DNA from: Bellilinea sp.
GTDB lineage: Bacteria > Chloroflexota > Anaerolineae > Anaerolineales > Anaerolineaceae
Direction of reading: 5' to 3'
Assembly: GCA_026003615.1 (NCBI GenBank)
Contig: BPHQ01000001.1
Span: 248,001 to 312,000 of the forward strand
DNA: 64,000 nucleotides
Under the pieces are notes generated by a model that saw nothing but the letters and a program-made list of their open reading frames with translations, was not told the origin of the DNA and ran no database searches. Shown here one piece after another: positions 53,230 through 61,332 of this stretch; positions within the stretch are counted from its first letter, which is position 1; each line of letters begins with the position of its first letter. The translations under genes were made by a program, and so were the position numbers.

Positions 53230-54477
53230 ATGAGTGAATTTACAGGCTATCGTTGTTCGTTGTGCAACACCGAGTATGCGCCGGGGCAGGTTACCTACAC
53301 CTGCCCGAAAGATGGCGGCAATCTGGATGTTGTGCTGGATTATGCCACCATCCGCCAGAAATACGAGATCAATGATATTGTATCCCGCTCGGATTATTCG
53401 CTCTGGCGTTATTTGCCATTGCTGCCGGTCAGAGATCCGGGTGGAGAAGGTACTCCCTTGCGGATGGCAGGATGGACACCGACCTATTACCCCAGCCGTC
53501 TGGCGGAGAAGTTGGGATTGAAACATTTGTGGATCAAGGACGAAGGGCGGAATCCCACGGCTTCCTTCAAGGACCGGGCTTCTTCGGTGGTGGTAGCGCG
53601 TGCCCGTCAAATAGGGGCCGAAGTGGTTGTGACTGCTTCAACCGGGAATGCGGGGGCTGCGCTGGCAGGGATGGCAGCCGCAATTGGTCACAAGGCGGTC
53701 ATTTTTGCGCCTAAAACAGCTCCCCCGGCTAAGGTGGCTCAATTGCTGGTTTATGGGGCGCAGGTCATTCTGGTGGATGGTAATTATGATTCAGCTTTTG
53801 ACCTGACCATTCAGGCTGCCGAGGAGTTTGGCTGGTACTGCCGCAACACCGGATATAATCCCTTCACGGCAGAAGGCAAGAAAACCGCAGCATTCGAAAT
53901 TTGGGAAAACGTGATTCTAAACCTGAAAAGGGATCTTCCGCCTCTGGCGGTATTTGTCTCTGTAGGGGATGGCAACATTATCTCCGGATTGCACAAGGGC
54001 TTTAAGGACTTACAGGCACTCGGCTGGCTGGAAAAAATGCCGCGCATTTTTGGCATCCAATCTGAAAAGTCGGCAGCGGTTGCCAATGCTTTCTTCAAAG
54101 GGACAGAGGAAATTGAACCCGTGCAGGCAACCACCATTGCCGATAGCATTTCGGTGGATTTGCCGCGGGATGGGGTGCGAGCTTTGCGGGCAGCCCGCCA
54201 AACCGGAGGAGAATACCTCACCGTCTCTGACGAAGAGATCATCGCCGGGATTGGCGAATTGGGTCCGGCAGGTATCTTTGCTGAACCGGCTGGGTCAACG
54301 GCGTATGTGGGATTAAAGAAAGCCATTGCTTTGGGCAAGATCACTCCTGAAGATCCGATACTGGTCATCAACACCGGTAGTGGGTTGAAAGACATCCGGG
54401 CGGCCATGCAGGCGGTACCGCCTGCGCCCGTGATTGAGCCGACCATGACCGCTTTGAAAAAACATCTTGGAATCTAA
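53230..54477 (+). CDS. Threonine-synthase-like PLP enzyme
   Basis: 415 aa; AGAGG lies 10 bases before the ATG. The N terminus has a zinc-ribbon-like CSLCNTEYAPGQVTYTCPKD as in many ThrC proteins. The PLP Lys is in NPTASFKDRASS, the pyridine-binding part in STGNAGAALAG and the phosphate loop in SVGDGNIISGLHKGF. True threonine synthase acts on phosphohomoserine by beta-gamma replacement. Here no thrA, thrB or hom is near; the neighbours are a nucleobase importer and carbamoyl enzymes. It could be ThrC or a lyase for a diamino or ureido amino acid, comparable in position to E. coli YgeX. Confidence 0.8.
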   Translation: MSEFTGYRCSLCNTEYAPGQVTYTCPKDGGNLDVVLDYATIRQKYEINDIVSRSDYSLWRYLPLLPVRDPGGEGTPLRMAGWTPTYYPSRLAEKLGLKHLWIKDEGRNPTASFKDRASSVVVARARQIGAEVVVTASTGNAGAALAGMAAAIGHKAVIFAPKTAPPAKVAQLLVYGAQVILVDGNYDSAFDLTIQAAEEFGWYCRNTGYNPFTAEGKKTAAFEIWENVILNLKRDLPPLAVFVSVGDGNIISGLHKGFKDLQALGWLEKMPRIFGIQSEKSAAVANAFFKGTEEIEPVQATTIADSISVDLPRDGVRALRAARQTGGEYLTVSDEEIIAGIGELGPAGIFAEPAGSTAYVGLKKAIALGKITPEDPILVINTGSGLKDIRAAMQAVPPAPVIEPTMTALKKHLGI

Positions 54478-54514
54478 GAGCTGATGCATTGCGAGGTGAC
54501 TGAAAACTACCCAC

Positions 54515-55498
54515 ATGACCGAAAAACCTGTTTTTTCAATAGTTGTACCAATTTATAACGAGGCTTGTTGTCTGCACGAACTTTACCGCCGTATGGTTGA
54601 GGTTATGGAGCGGACGGGTGAGCCATGGGAGTTGGTGCTGGTCAACGACGGATCGGTGGATGAATCCCCGAATATCATTCGTGAACTGGCCCGCTCCGAC
54701 CCGCGTGTGCGGCCGGTTATGTTTGCACGCAACTTTGGCCATCAAATTGCGGTGACAGCCGGATTGGATTACTCACGCGGGGATGCGGTGGTTATCATAG
54801 ATGCCGACCTGCAAGACCCACCGGAAGTCATATTGGATTTGATTGAAAAGTGGAAGGAAGGTTATGATGTCGTTTACGCGGTGCGCGCCGAAAGGGAGGG
54901 AGAATCTTTCTTTAAGAAATTTACAGCCTCTCTCTTCTATCGTCTAATCGCCCGCATCACGGATGTGGACATTCCAATGGACGCTGGTGACTTCCGATTA
55001 ATGGATCGGAAGGTGGTTAATGTGCTGAACACCATGCGCGAACACCACCGATTTTTACGGGGTATGTCGGCGTGGGTGGGTTTCCGACAAACCGGCGTGC
55101 TTTATCGCCGTGCGCCGCGCTTTGCTGGTGAAACCAAATACCCGTTGCGCAAAATGCTGCGCCTTGCTCTAACGGCAATCACTGGCTTTTCTTACTTTCC
55201 CCTACAACTGGCTACTTATTTGGGCTTTTTTGCGGCAGGTTTGGCCATTTTAGCTATCCCGATTGTGATTGTCCTGCGCGCTATTCAAGCACAGGCTTTT
55301 TTTGGCCAGGCAACTACGCTGATAGCCGTGTTGTTTTTGGGGGGTGTCCAATTGATTTGCCTTGGGATTTTAGGCGAGTACATTGGACGAATTTATGATG
55401 AAGCAAAGGGTCGGCCGCTGTATATCGTCAGCGAAAGCCCGGAAGATTTTGAAAAAACACCAAAACTTATTGAGGAGAAAACAGATGGCAACCATTGA
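54515..55498 (+). CDS. GT2 glycosyltransferase, GtrB/DPM1-like
   Basis: 327 aa. The GT-A catalytic domain has [39 protein letters not shown] and [14 protein letters not shown] with the DxD-like metal site. Two C-terminal membrane helices follow ([40 protein letters not shown]). Such enzymes load a sugar onto undecaprenyl or dolichyl phosphate. The gene overlaps the following PLP-enzyme gene by 14 bases, so it is truly in this operon, although its task has no clear link to purine breakdown. Confidence 0.9.
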   Translation: MTEKPVFSIVVPIYNEACCLHELYRRMVEVMERTGEPWELVLVNDGSVDESPNIIRELARSDPRVRPVMFARNFGHQIAVTAGLDYSRGDAVVIIDADLQDPPEVILDLIEKWKEGYDVVYAVRAEREGESFFKKFTASLFYRLIARITDVDIPMDAGDFRLMDRKVVNVLNTMREHHRFLRGMSAWVGFRQTGVLYRRAPRFAGETKYPLRKMLRLALTAITGFSYFPLQLATYLGFFAAGLAILAIPIVIVLRAIQAQAFFGQATTLIAVLFLGGVQLICLGILGEYIGRIYDEAKGRPLYIVSESPEDFEKTPKLIEEKTDGNH

Positions 55499-56951
55499 TT
55501 TAACCGTAATTCCAGAACGAAGAGAGCGGGCCTTGAAACGTGTGAAGGAACGCAATATCATCATCCCGACCTTCGCTCAAATGAAAAACCCGAACTTGAT
55601 TCCGGATCATATCAAGGAGGAATTGAAAAATATTGGCTTATGGGATGTTCATCCCCGCAATCTTTTCCGAATCACCTGGAAAAATGAGCCAAAGCCCTTC
55701 GGTGGTTTGTTCGGCGGCGTCAATTTTATTGAATTGCCTTCCAGCCTGACCGGTGTACCAGCGCGCTTGATCGGTCTGGTTGGCAAGTGGTTTCCAACCG
55801 GCGCGCATAAAGTAGGGGCTGCTTTTGGGTGTTTGGTGCCGCGTCTGGTGACTGGTCAATTTGATCCTACCACTCAAAAGGCTGTCTGGCCCTCGACCGG
55901 TAATTACTGCCGTGGTGGGGCTTATGACTCAGCGTTGCTGGGATGCCAATCCATTGCCATTTTGCCGGAAGGGATGAGCAAGGAACGTTTTGAGTGGCTT
56001 TCCAAAATCGCTGGTGAGGTGATTGCCACACCGGGTTCTGAATCGAATGTTAAGGAAATTTTCGATAAGTGCTGGGAATTGCGCCGCTCCGGTGAGGATC
56101 TGATGATCTTCAATCAATTTGAGGAATTTGGCAACTACCTGTGGCACTATGAGGTGACCGGTCACGCCATGGAGGAAGTTTTACAGCAGGTGATGGGTCC
56201 GAAGGATAACTATCGTGGCGTGGCATTGACGACCGGTTCTGCCGGTACGATTGCATGCGGCGATTATATGAAACAAGTCTTTCCGCGCAGCGTCATTGTT
56301 GCCAGTGAAGCGCTCCAATGCCCGACCTTATTAGAAAACGGATTCGGCTCACATCGCATTGAAGGCATTGGCGATAAGCATGTCCCGTGGATTCACAATG
56401 TGAAAAATACCGACATGGTGGTAGCCATTGACGATAATTCGGTGGTCAATTTGCTGCGGCTCTTCAATGAACCCACCGGCCGTGAGTATCTGGTGAAGAA
56501 GGGCGTGCCGGCTGAATTGGTTCAACAATTGGACTTGTTTGGCTTTTCCGGTATTGCCAACATGTTATCGGCCATTAAAGCCGCAAAGTATTACGAGATG
56601 GGCGAAAACGACATCATGCTGTTTGTGATGACCGACTCAATGGAGTTGTATTCCAGCCGTATTCAGGAATACCGCGAGCAGTTTGGCGAATTTACGATGT
56701 TCGATGCCGCCGAAACCTTTGCCCGCGATTTGCACGGAGAAACCACCGATCACTTGATTGAATTGACCTACGCCGACCGACGCCGCGTTCACAATCTCAA
56801 ATACTACACCTGGGTTGAACAACAGGGCAAGACGTACGAGGAGATTGTGGCGCAATGGTACGATCCCAATTACTGGACGGACATTCAGAAACAGGTCCCG
56901 GAAATTGATGCCTTAATTACCGAATTCAACGAGCGAGCCGGACTGCTCTAA
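55485..56951 (+). CDS. Fold-type II PLP enzyme of unknown substrate
   Basis: 488 aa from the ATG at 55485, with GAGGAG 7 bases upstream and an overlap of 14 bases with the GT2 gene. [14 protein letters not shown] contains the probable PLP Lys and resembles the TGAHK motif of tryptophan synthase beta; [12 protein letters not shown] should hold the phosphate. Otherwise it does not look like TrpB, cysteine synthase or YgeX. Fold II enzymes eliminate or replace groups at the beta carbon of amino acids. In this operon it may remove ammonia or a ureido group from a diamino acid left by purine breakdown. Function is a hypothesis only. Confidence 0.72.
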   Translation: MATIDLTVIPERRERALKRVKERNIIIPTFAQMKNPNLIPDHIKEELKNIGLWDVHPRNLFRITWKNEPKPFGGLFGGVNFIELPSSLTGVPARLIGLVGKWFPTGAHKVGAAFGCLVPRLVTGQFDPTTQKAVWPSTGNYCRGGAYDSALLGCQSIAILPEGMSKERFEWLSKIAGEVIATPGSESNVKEIFDKCWELRRSGEDLMIFNQFEEFGNYLWHYEVTGHAMEEVLQQVMGPKDNYRGVALTTGSAGTIACGDYMKQVFPRSVIVASEALQCPTLLENGFGSHRIEGIGDKHVPWIHNVKNTDMVVAIDDNSVVNLLRLFNEPTGREYLVKKGVPAELVQQLDLFGFSGIANMLSAIKAAKYYEMGENDIMLFVMTDSMELYSSRIQEYREQFGEFTMFDAAETFARDLHGETTDHLIELTYADRRRVHNLKYYTWVEQQGKTYEEIVAQWYDPNYWTDIQKQVPEIDALITEFNERAGLL

Positions 56952-56976
56952 GTTAAAAAAGTAATGGTGATTTCAT

Positions 56977-57006
56977 TGGGGAGGGTATCTTTGCTTACCC
57001 TCCCCA
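56977..57006 (+). terminator. Terminator of the purine/ureide operon
   Basis: TGGGGAGGGTA (56977-56987), 8-base loop, TACCCTCCCCA (56996-57006), then TCCATTTCTT. The stem is strong; the T-run is broken. Confidence 0.65.
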
Positions 57007-57073
57007 TCCATTTCTTGAAACAAGAGGATTGTATGGCGGAAGGTAAATTCCCTTGTTGATTTTTACTTTCGGC

Positions 57074-57079
57074 TATAAT
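57074..57079 (+). promoter_or_regulatory. -10 box of the unknown/hydantoinase operon
   Basis: TATAAT 11 bases before the ATG at 57091, giving a leader of only a few bases. No Shine-Dalgarno is present. Confidence 0.55.
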
Positions 57080-57090
57080 ACGAATACCCG

Positions 57091-57708
57091 ATGAGCAGTG
57101 CATATTCTCCGTTGCGTTCAATTGTATCGGAAGATGCTATCGTTCTGATCGCAGTCCTTCCACAACCCCGCGACCTGGAAATTGCCCGGGTTTTGGGGTG
57201 GTATCGGATTCCCTTGCGTTCCGCACCAAAAGTATTGAGTGTGGATTATCTGGCGTTTTATCAAACAGCAGCCTTTGGGGAAGAAAAGCGATGGGGAATC
57301 CATTATCTTGCCGCCGTGCGCGGATACGAGCTGACTACGCGGGCGGACCTGCTTCGCCAGGAGGCAGACCATCCCCGCGCTCATGAAGAATATTACAAAA
57401 TCCAATTAGGTGAAATCCAAAGCGTTACGCCCCCGATTTATGCCCGCCGCTGGCGGCGGTTAACCTTCTTATACACTACCGGAGAGCGGTTGAATCGGGC
57501 AGCAACTCTTCAGGATCTGGTGGTTCGGGACGAAGAACGTTTGATTTTATGGCGCGGGCTGCGGGAACGGGCTTTGCATCAACAGACCTATACTGCCCAG
57601 GAATTGCCCGATTTTCTGGAAGGTTTGGATGTTTTTCTGCTGGCAATGTTGGGTGATCGAAAGTCCATTCAAGAAATACAAAATGTCTATCCGCTAGGGC
57701 ATGGCTGA
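57091..57708 (+). CDS. Conserved-looking protein of unknown function
   Basis: 205 aa, soluble, mixed alpha/beta by appearance, with no signal peptide or membrane helix. It contains AIVLIAVLPQPRDLEIARVL, WYRIPLRSAP, LSVDYLAFYQTAAFG and a charged part HPRAHEEYYKIQLGEIQSV. I do not recognise the family. It is first in a two-gene unit with the hydantoinase, 27 bases apart, after the terminator of the main cluster and with its own -10 box. Codon use looks like that of its neighbours. Confidence 0.7.
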   Translation: MSSAYSPLRSIVSEDAIVLIAVLPQPRDLEIARVLGWYRIPLRSAPKVLSVDYLAFYQTAAFGEEKRWGIHYLAAVRGYELTTRADLLRQEADHPRAHEEYYKIQLGEIQSVTPPIYARRWRRLTFLYTTGERLNRAATLQDLVVRDEERLILWRGLRERALHQQTYTAQELPDFLEGLDVFLLAMLGDRKSIQEIQNVYPLGHG

Positions 57709-57735
57709 GTATTTAGTCATATGGAGGAGTAAACG

Positions 57736-59157
57736 ATGAAAACCCTTTTGAAAGGTGGCACACTGGTTACGGCGGCGGAGATGTTCCAGGCCGATATATT
57801 GATCGAGGATGAAAAAATTGCCCTGATTGGAATGGATTTGCCAGTCAGTGAAGATACTCAGGTTGTGGATGTCCATAACCGTTTAATTTTACCGGGCGGG
57901 GTTGATCCGCATACTCATTTTGATTTACCCATGTTTGGGACAGTTTCTTCGGATGACCATTATACAGGCCATAAAGCAGCAGCCTTTGGCGGCACAACTA
58001 CCGTCATTGACTTTGTGCCACTCGAACATGAAGGAATTGAGAAAAGCGTTGCTCTGTGGCGGGACAAGGCCGATCCCAAAGCAGCAATAGATTTCAGTTT
58101 TCACATGAACATTAGCCGGCTGGATGCGCAAATTGAGGCCGAAATTCCACGATTGAGGGAGATGGGAATTACTTCTTTGAAAGTGTTTAGTGCCTACAAC
58201 AATCGCCTGCGCCTTTCGGATGAGAACATGTTTCGGGTGATGCGGATTGCCAAAAAATTGGGTTACCTGACGATGCTCCATGCTGAAAATGGCGATGTGA
58301 TTGAATTACTGATCGCAGAAGCCCTGGCTGCCGGTCATACCACTCCTGAATGGCATGCCTTGACTCGTCCCGCCTGGACGGCGGTTGAGGCGGTTTTGCG
58401 CGGTGCGGCTCTGGCTGCCATGGCGGAGGCGCCGCTCTACATTGTCCACATGAATGCCGCCGGAGAGGTAGATCAGCTGGCCTATGTACGCGATCTTGGT
58501 TTGCCGGTCATGGGAGAAACCTGTCCACAGTACTTGTTTTTTACGATTGACCATTTACGCCGTCCGGATGGGGCTAAGTGGGTTTGTTCTCCGCCCATGC
58601 GCACCGAACAAGACAATGAACGTCTTTGGCAAGGTTTGGAAAAGGGTATCTTACAGGTTGTCGGGACGGATCATTGCCCCTTTTTCTTTGATGGCACAAA
58701 ACCTATCCTTTACGAGGGCCAACCGATTGCCATTCCCGGAAAGGAATTGGGCAAAGAAGATTTCACCAAGATACCCAACGGTTTACCAGCAGTGGGTGAT
58801 CGTTTACCCGTGTTGTGGAGTGAAGGGGTTGCCAAAGGGCGGCTGACGCCGTCTCAATTTGTGGCTTTAACCAGCACCAATCCCGCCAAAATTTTCGGGT
58901 TGTATCCACGCAAGGGTAGTCTTACGCCCGGCGCGGATGCAGATATTGTGGTTTGGGATGCTGGACGGGTTGTTAAGTATGGAGTAGCAAAATCCCACCA
59001 CCGCACAGACTATAATTTGTTCGAAGGCTGGACTTTGACGGGTTTTCCGGAGAAAGTGTTCCTTCGTGGAAAATTGATTGTTGATGGTGATCAATGGCTT
59101 GGCAAAGCTGGTTTGGGGCGTTTTGTCCATCGCACTTCACATAACCCGGTCCTTTGA
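57736..59157 (+). CDS. hyuA: Dihydropyrimidinase/D-hydantoinase family enzyme
   Basis: 473 aa; GGAGG lies 8 bases before the ATG. Binuclear metal ligands: VDPHTHFDLP, the carboxylated Lys in SLKVFSAYN, MLHAENGD, IVHMNAAG and VGTDHCPF. These enzymes open cyclic amides such as dihydrouracil, hydantoins or, in allantoinase, allantoin. E. coli HyuA lies in the purine-degradation region beside ygeW and yqeA, which matches the genes seen here just upstream. A ring-opening step giving a ureido acid is therefore likely. The exact ring is unknown. Confidence 0.92.
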   Translation: MKTLLKGGTLVTAAEMFQADILIEDEKIALIGMDLPVSEDTQVVDVHNRLILPGGVDPHTHFDLPMFGTVSSDDHYTGHKAAAFGGTTTVIDFVPLEHEGIEKSVALWRDKADPKAAIDFSFHMNISRLDAQIEAEIPRLREMGITSLKVFSAYNNRLRLSDENMFRVMRIAKKLGYLTMLHAENGDVIELLIAEALAAGHTTPEWHALTRPAWTAVEAVLRGAALAAMAEAPLYIVHMNAAGEVDQLAYVRDLGLPVMGETCPQYLFFTIDHLRRPDGAKWVCSPPMRTEQDNERLWQGLEKGILQVVGTDHCPFFFDGTKPILYEGQPIAIPGKELGKEDFTKIPNGLPAVGDRLPVLWSEGVAKGRLTPSQFVALTSTNPAKIFGLYPRKGSLTPGADADIVVWDAGRVVKYGVAKSHHRTDYNLFEGWTLTGFPEKVFLRGKLIVDGDQWLGKAGLGRFVHRTSHNPVL

Positions 59158-59159
59158 CA

Positions 59160-60752
59160 ATGCTAACCTTTATACCGGTTTTGTTCCTTCTGCTGATCGC
59201 CGGTGTTATTTTTGCTCTGAATTGGAGTGAGCAGGGCAAGCGCTTTGCCTGGCTGATTTCGGTCATTGGTCTCTTTTTGGCCTGGCTAGGATTTTTTGTG
59301 TTGCGCTGGTTTCGGCCGGCCGAAACAATCTTTCCGGCATGGCGTCCGTTTGACCCGCTCTCGGCGGACCGGATCATTTTCGGTTGGGATACCAACGCCT
59401 GGGTGCTGGCAATTTGCCTGGTTGGACTGTTGCTGGGGGTGATTCTTACCGCACCGGTTCGGTTTAAGTACAACAGCAATCCGCTTTCGTGGTCTGCGGC
59501 GATAACGTTTACCGCCATTGGCTTGTTGCCGGTTCTCAGCGGATCGCCGCTTGCCCTTGCTATTTCTTGGACTTTGCTAGATGTGGTGGAAGTGGTCTAT
59601 GTGCTGCTCATCATCCGAGACTACCACTATCGCCGTGAGGTGTTGACTTCCTTTGCGCTCCGACTATTTTCCATTGGCCTTCTTTTAAGTGTAATGATCA
59701 GGGCAGGTGAGCCCGGAATGGGTTACACCTTTGAGGCTGCACGAGAGCAAGATGTATTGTGGCTTATTGGAGCTTTGATCTTGCGATTAGGTGTTTTGCC
59801 CCTCAGTTTAAAGTACGAAAAACAATTACCGCTGCAAAATGGACTAACAAGTCTGATGCGGATTACCGGGCAGATCAGTGGTCTGGTTATATTGGTCAGG
59901 TTGCCGGCTGGACTGATGGTCAGTAATACTTATCCCCTGATTGCTGGCGGAATAGTGCTTCTCATCTTTTATGCGGCAGTCATGTGGCTTTTAGCCGAAA
60001 ACGAAATTGCTGGGAGAACTTTTTTTGGTCTTTTTTTTAGTGGGCTGGCAATTTTATCGTTAATCCATGGTAATGCACCCCTCTCGGTGGTCTGGGGAGT
60101 TGCGCTGATTTGTTGGGGTGGGTTAATCTTCCTCTTTACGGTTCGCAGTCCGCGATTGATGATTCTGATGGGAGTTGTACTGCTCAGTTTCAGTGGTTTA
60201 CCGTTTACCATTTTATCTGCCGGCTGGCAGGCTGTGGCTGTCAACGCGGGGTGGGTGATTCTGCTGGCGGGTATGTGGGTTGTTATTATTGCCGGTTTTA
60301 TCCGCCACATCCTCCAGCCGCGTGAGACAACCAGCTCCTTTGAACCGTACCTTGTGACCACTTACACGATGGGGCTGATTGTGTTGCTGCTTTCCGGGTG
60401 GCTGAGTGTATCTTTGGGGGTGGAGCAAGGTCTGAGAATGGGAACCTGGTGGGGGGGCTTAATCGTGTTTGGCTTCACCGTCTTTTTGGCTCAACGGTCC
60501 TACCGCCGTCAACAGGTCGAGGAAGTTTCTTCCCTTCAAACGGTTTGGTTGAAAGGATTGGTTCAAAAGTCAACCGAGGCGATCAGTGCATTTTTACGGT
60601 TGAGCTGGTTATATGTTATTTTGAGGTTTGTATTTCACACCATACAGGGAATTATCCAATTATTAACAGTTCTCTTTGAGGGAGAAGGTGGCGTACTTTG
60701 GTCATTGTTATTGCTGGTGTTGATGATCTCGATATTCGGGGGTGTGCGCTAA
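59160..60752 (+). CDS. Complex-I/Mrp antiporter-like membrane protein 1
   Basis: 530 aa from the ATG at 59160, 2 bases after the hydantoinase stop; no Shine-Dalgarno. About 14 membrane helices. The arrangement recalls NuoL/NuoN/MrpD proteins, but expected motifs are altered: the glutamate helix reads LLDVVEVVYVLL, and the PFHxWLP segment reads LGVLPLSLKYEKQLPLQNGL. With the next two genes it forms a tight membrane-protein operon. Proton or sodium translocation is possible, but conserved residues seem partly lost. Similarity is weak and judged by eye. Confidence 0.6.
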   Translation: MLTFIPVLFLLLIAGVIFALNWSEQGKRFAWLISVIGLFLAWLGFFVLRWFRPAETIFPAWRPFDPLSADRIIFGWDTNAWVLAICLVGLLLGVILTAPVRFKYNSNPLSWSAAITFTAIGLLPVLSGSPLALAISWTLLDVVEVVYVLLIIRDYHYRREVLTSFALRLFSIGLLLSVMIRAGEPGMGYTFEAAREQDVLWLIGALILRLGVLPLSLKYEKQLPLQNGLTSLMRITGQISGLVILVRLPAGLMVSNTYPLIAGGIVLLIFYAAVMWLLAENEIAGRTFFGLFFSGLAILSLIHGNAPLSVVWGVALICWGGLIFLFTVRSPRLMILMGVVLLSFSGLPFTILSAGWQAVAVNAGWVILLAGMWVVIIAGFIRHILQPRETTSSFEPYLVTTYTMGLIVLLLSGWLSVSLGVEQGLRMGTWWGGLIVFGFTVFLAQRSYRRQQVEEVSSLQTVWLKGLVQKSTEAISAFLRLSWLYVILRFVFHTIQGIIQLLTVLFEGEGGVLWSLLLLVLMISIFGGVR

Positions 60753-60756
60753 ATTT

Positions 60757-61332
60757 ATGAACCTTCAAACCATCCCTGTATTGCTGTTGATTGTGAGCGG
60801 TTTTCTCCTGTTGCTGTTCTTGGGTTGGCGGTACACCCTGCTTGGGCTTGCCTTGCAGTATATTGGTGTTTTCTGGTTGCTTGTCCAGATACTACCGGTT
60901 GGGCTGGCAGCCGTAAAATTAATTGTGGGATGGATGGCAGGTGCTATTTTGGCCTCCTCCCAAGTTAGTTTAGGTGAAGAATTGCCCGTCACAGATCTTT
61001 CGGGACGTATTTTTAGAGGACTTGTGTTGATTTTTGGTGTGATTGTGGCTTTTTCTATCCTGCCGGCGGCTGAGGGGTGGATTCCGGTCGAAGGTTCAGT
61101 GTTGGTGGGTGGATTGATTTTACTTATTTCCGGCTTGCTTCAATTGGGATTGACCGGTAACCCCTTTCGACTGAGTGCGGGACTGCTTACTTTTTTAGCA
61201 GGTTTTGAAATGATCTACGCCGGTTTGGTCAGTTCGGTTTTGGTGGTTGGTTTGCTTGGTTTGATTAATCTCGGCCTTGGTTTGGCCGGGTCGTATTTTA
61301 TCCTATCCTCTACGTTGGAGGAGTCCAGTTGA
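60757..61332 (+). CDS. Small antiporter-like membrane protein 2
   Basis: 191 aa from the ATG at 60757 (a GTG at 60742 is the longer option), 4 bases after the first gene's stop. Six hydrophobic helices. The last half, LSAGLLTFLAGFEMIYAGLV then LLGLINLGLGLAGSYFI, faintly recalls NuoK or HyfE subunits. The position between two large antiporter-like subunits supports a place in a membrane complex. It overlaps the next gene by 4 bases. Confidence 0.55.
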   Translation: MNLQTIPVLLLIVSGFLLLLFLGWRYTLLGLALQYIGVFWLLVQILPVGLAAVKLIVGWMAGAILASSQVSLGEELPVTDLSGRIFRGLVLIFGVIVAFSILPAAEGWIPVEGSVLVGGLILLISGLLQLGLTGNPFRLSAGLLTFLAGFEMIYAGLVSSVLVVGLLGLINLGLGLAGSYFILSSTLEESS

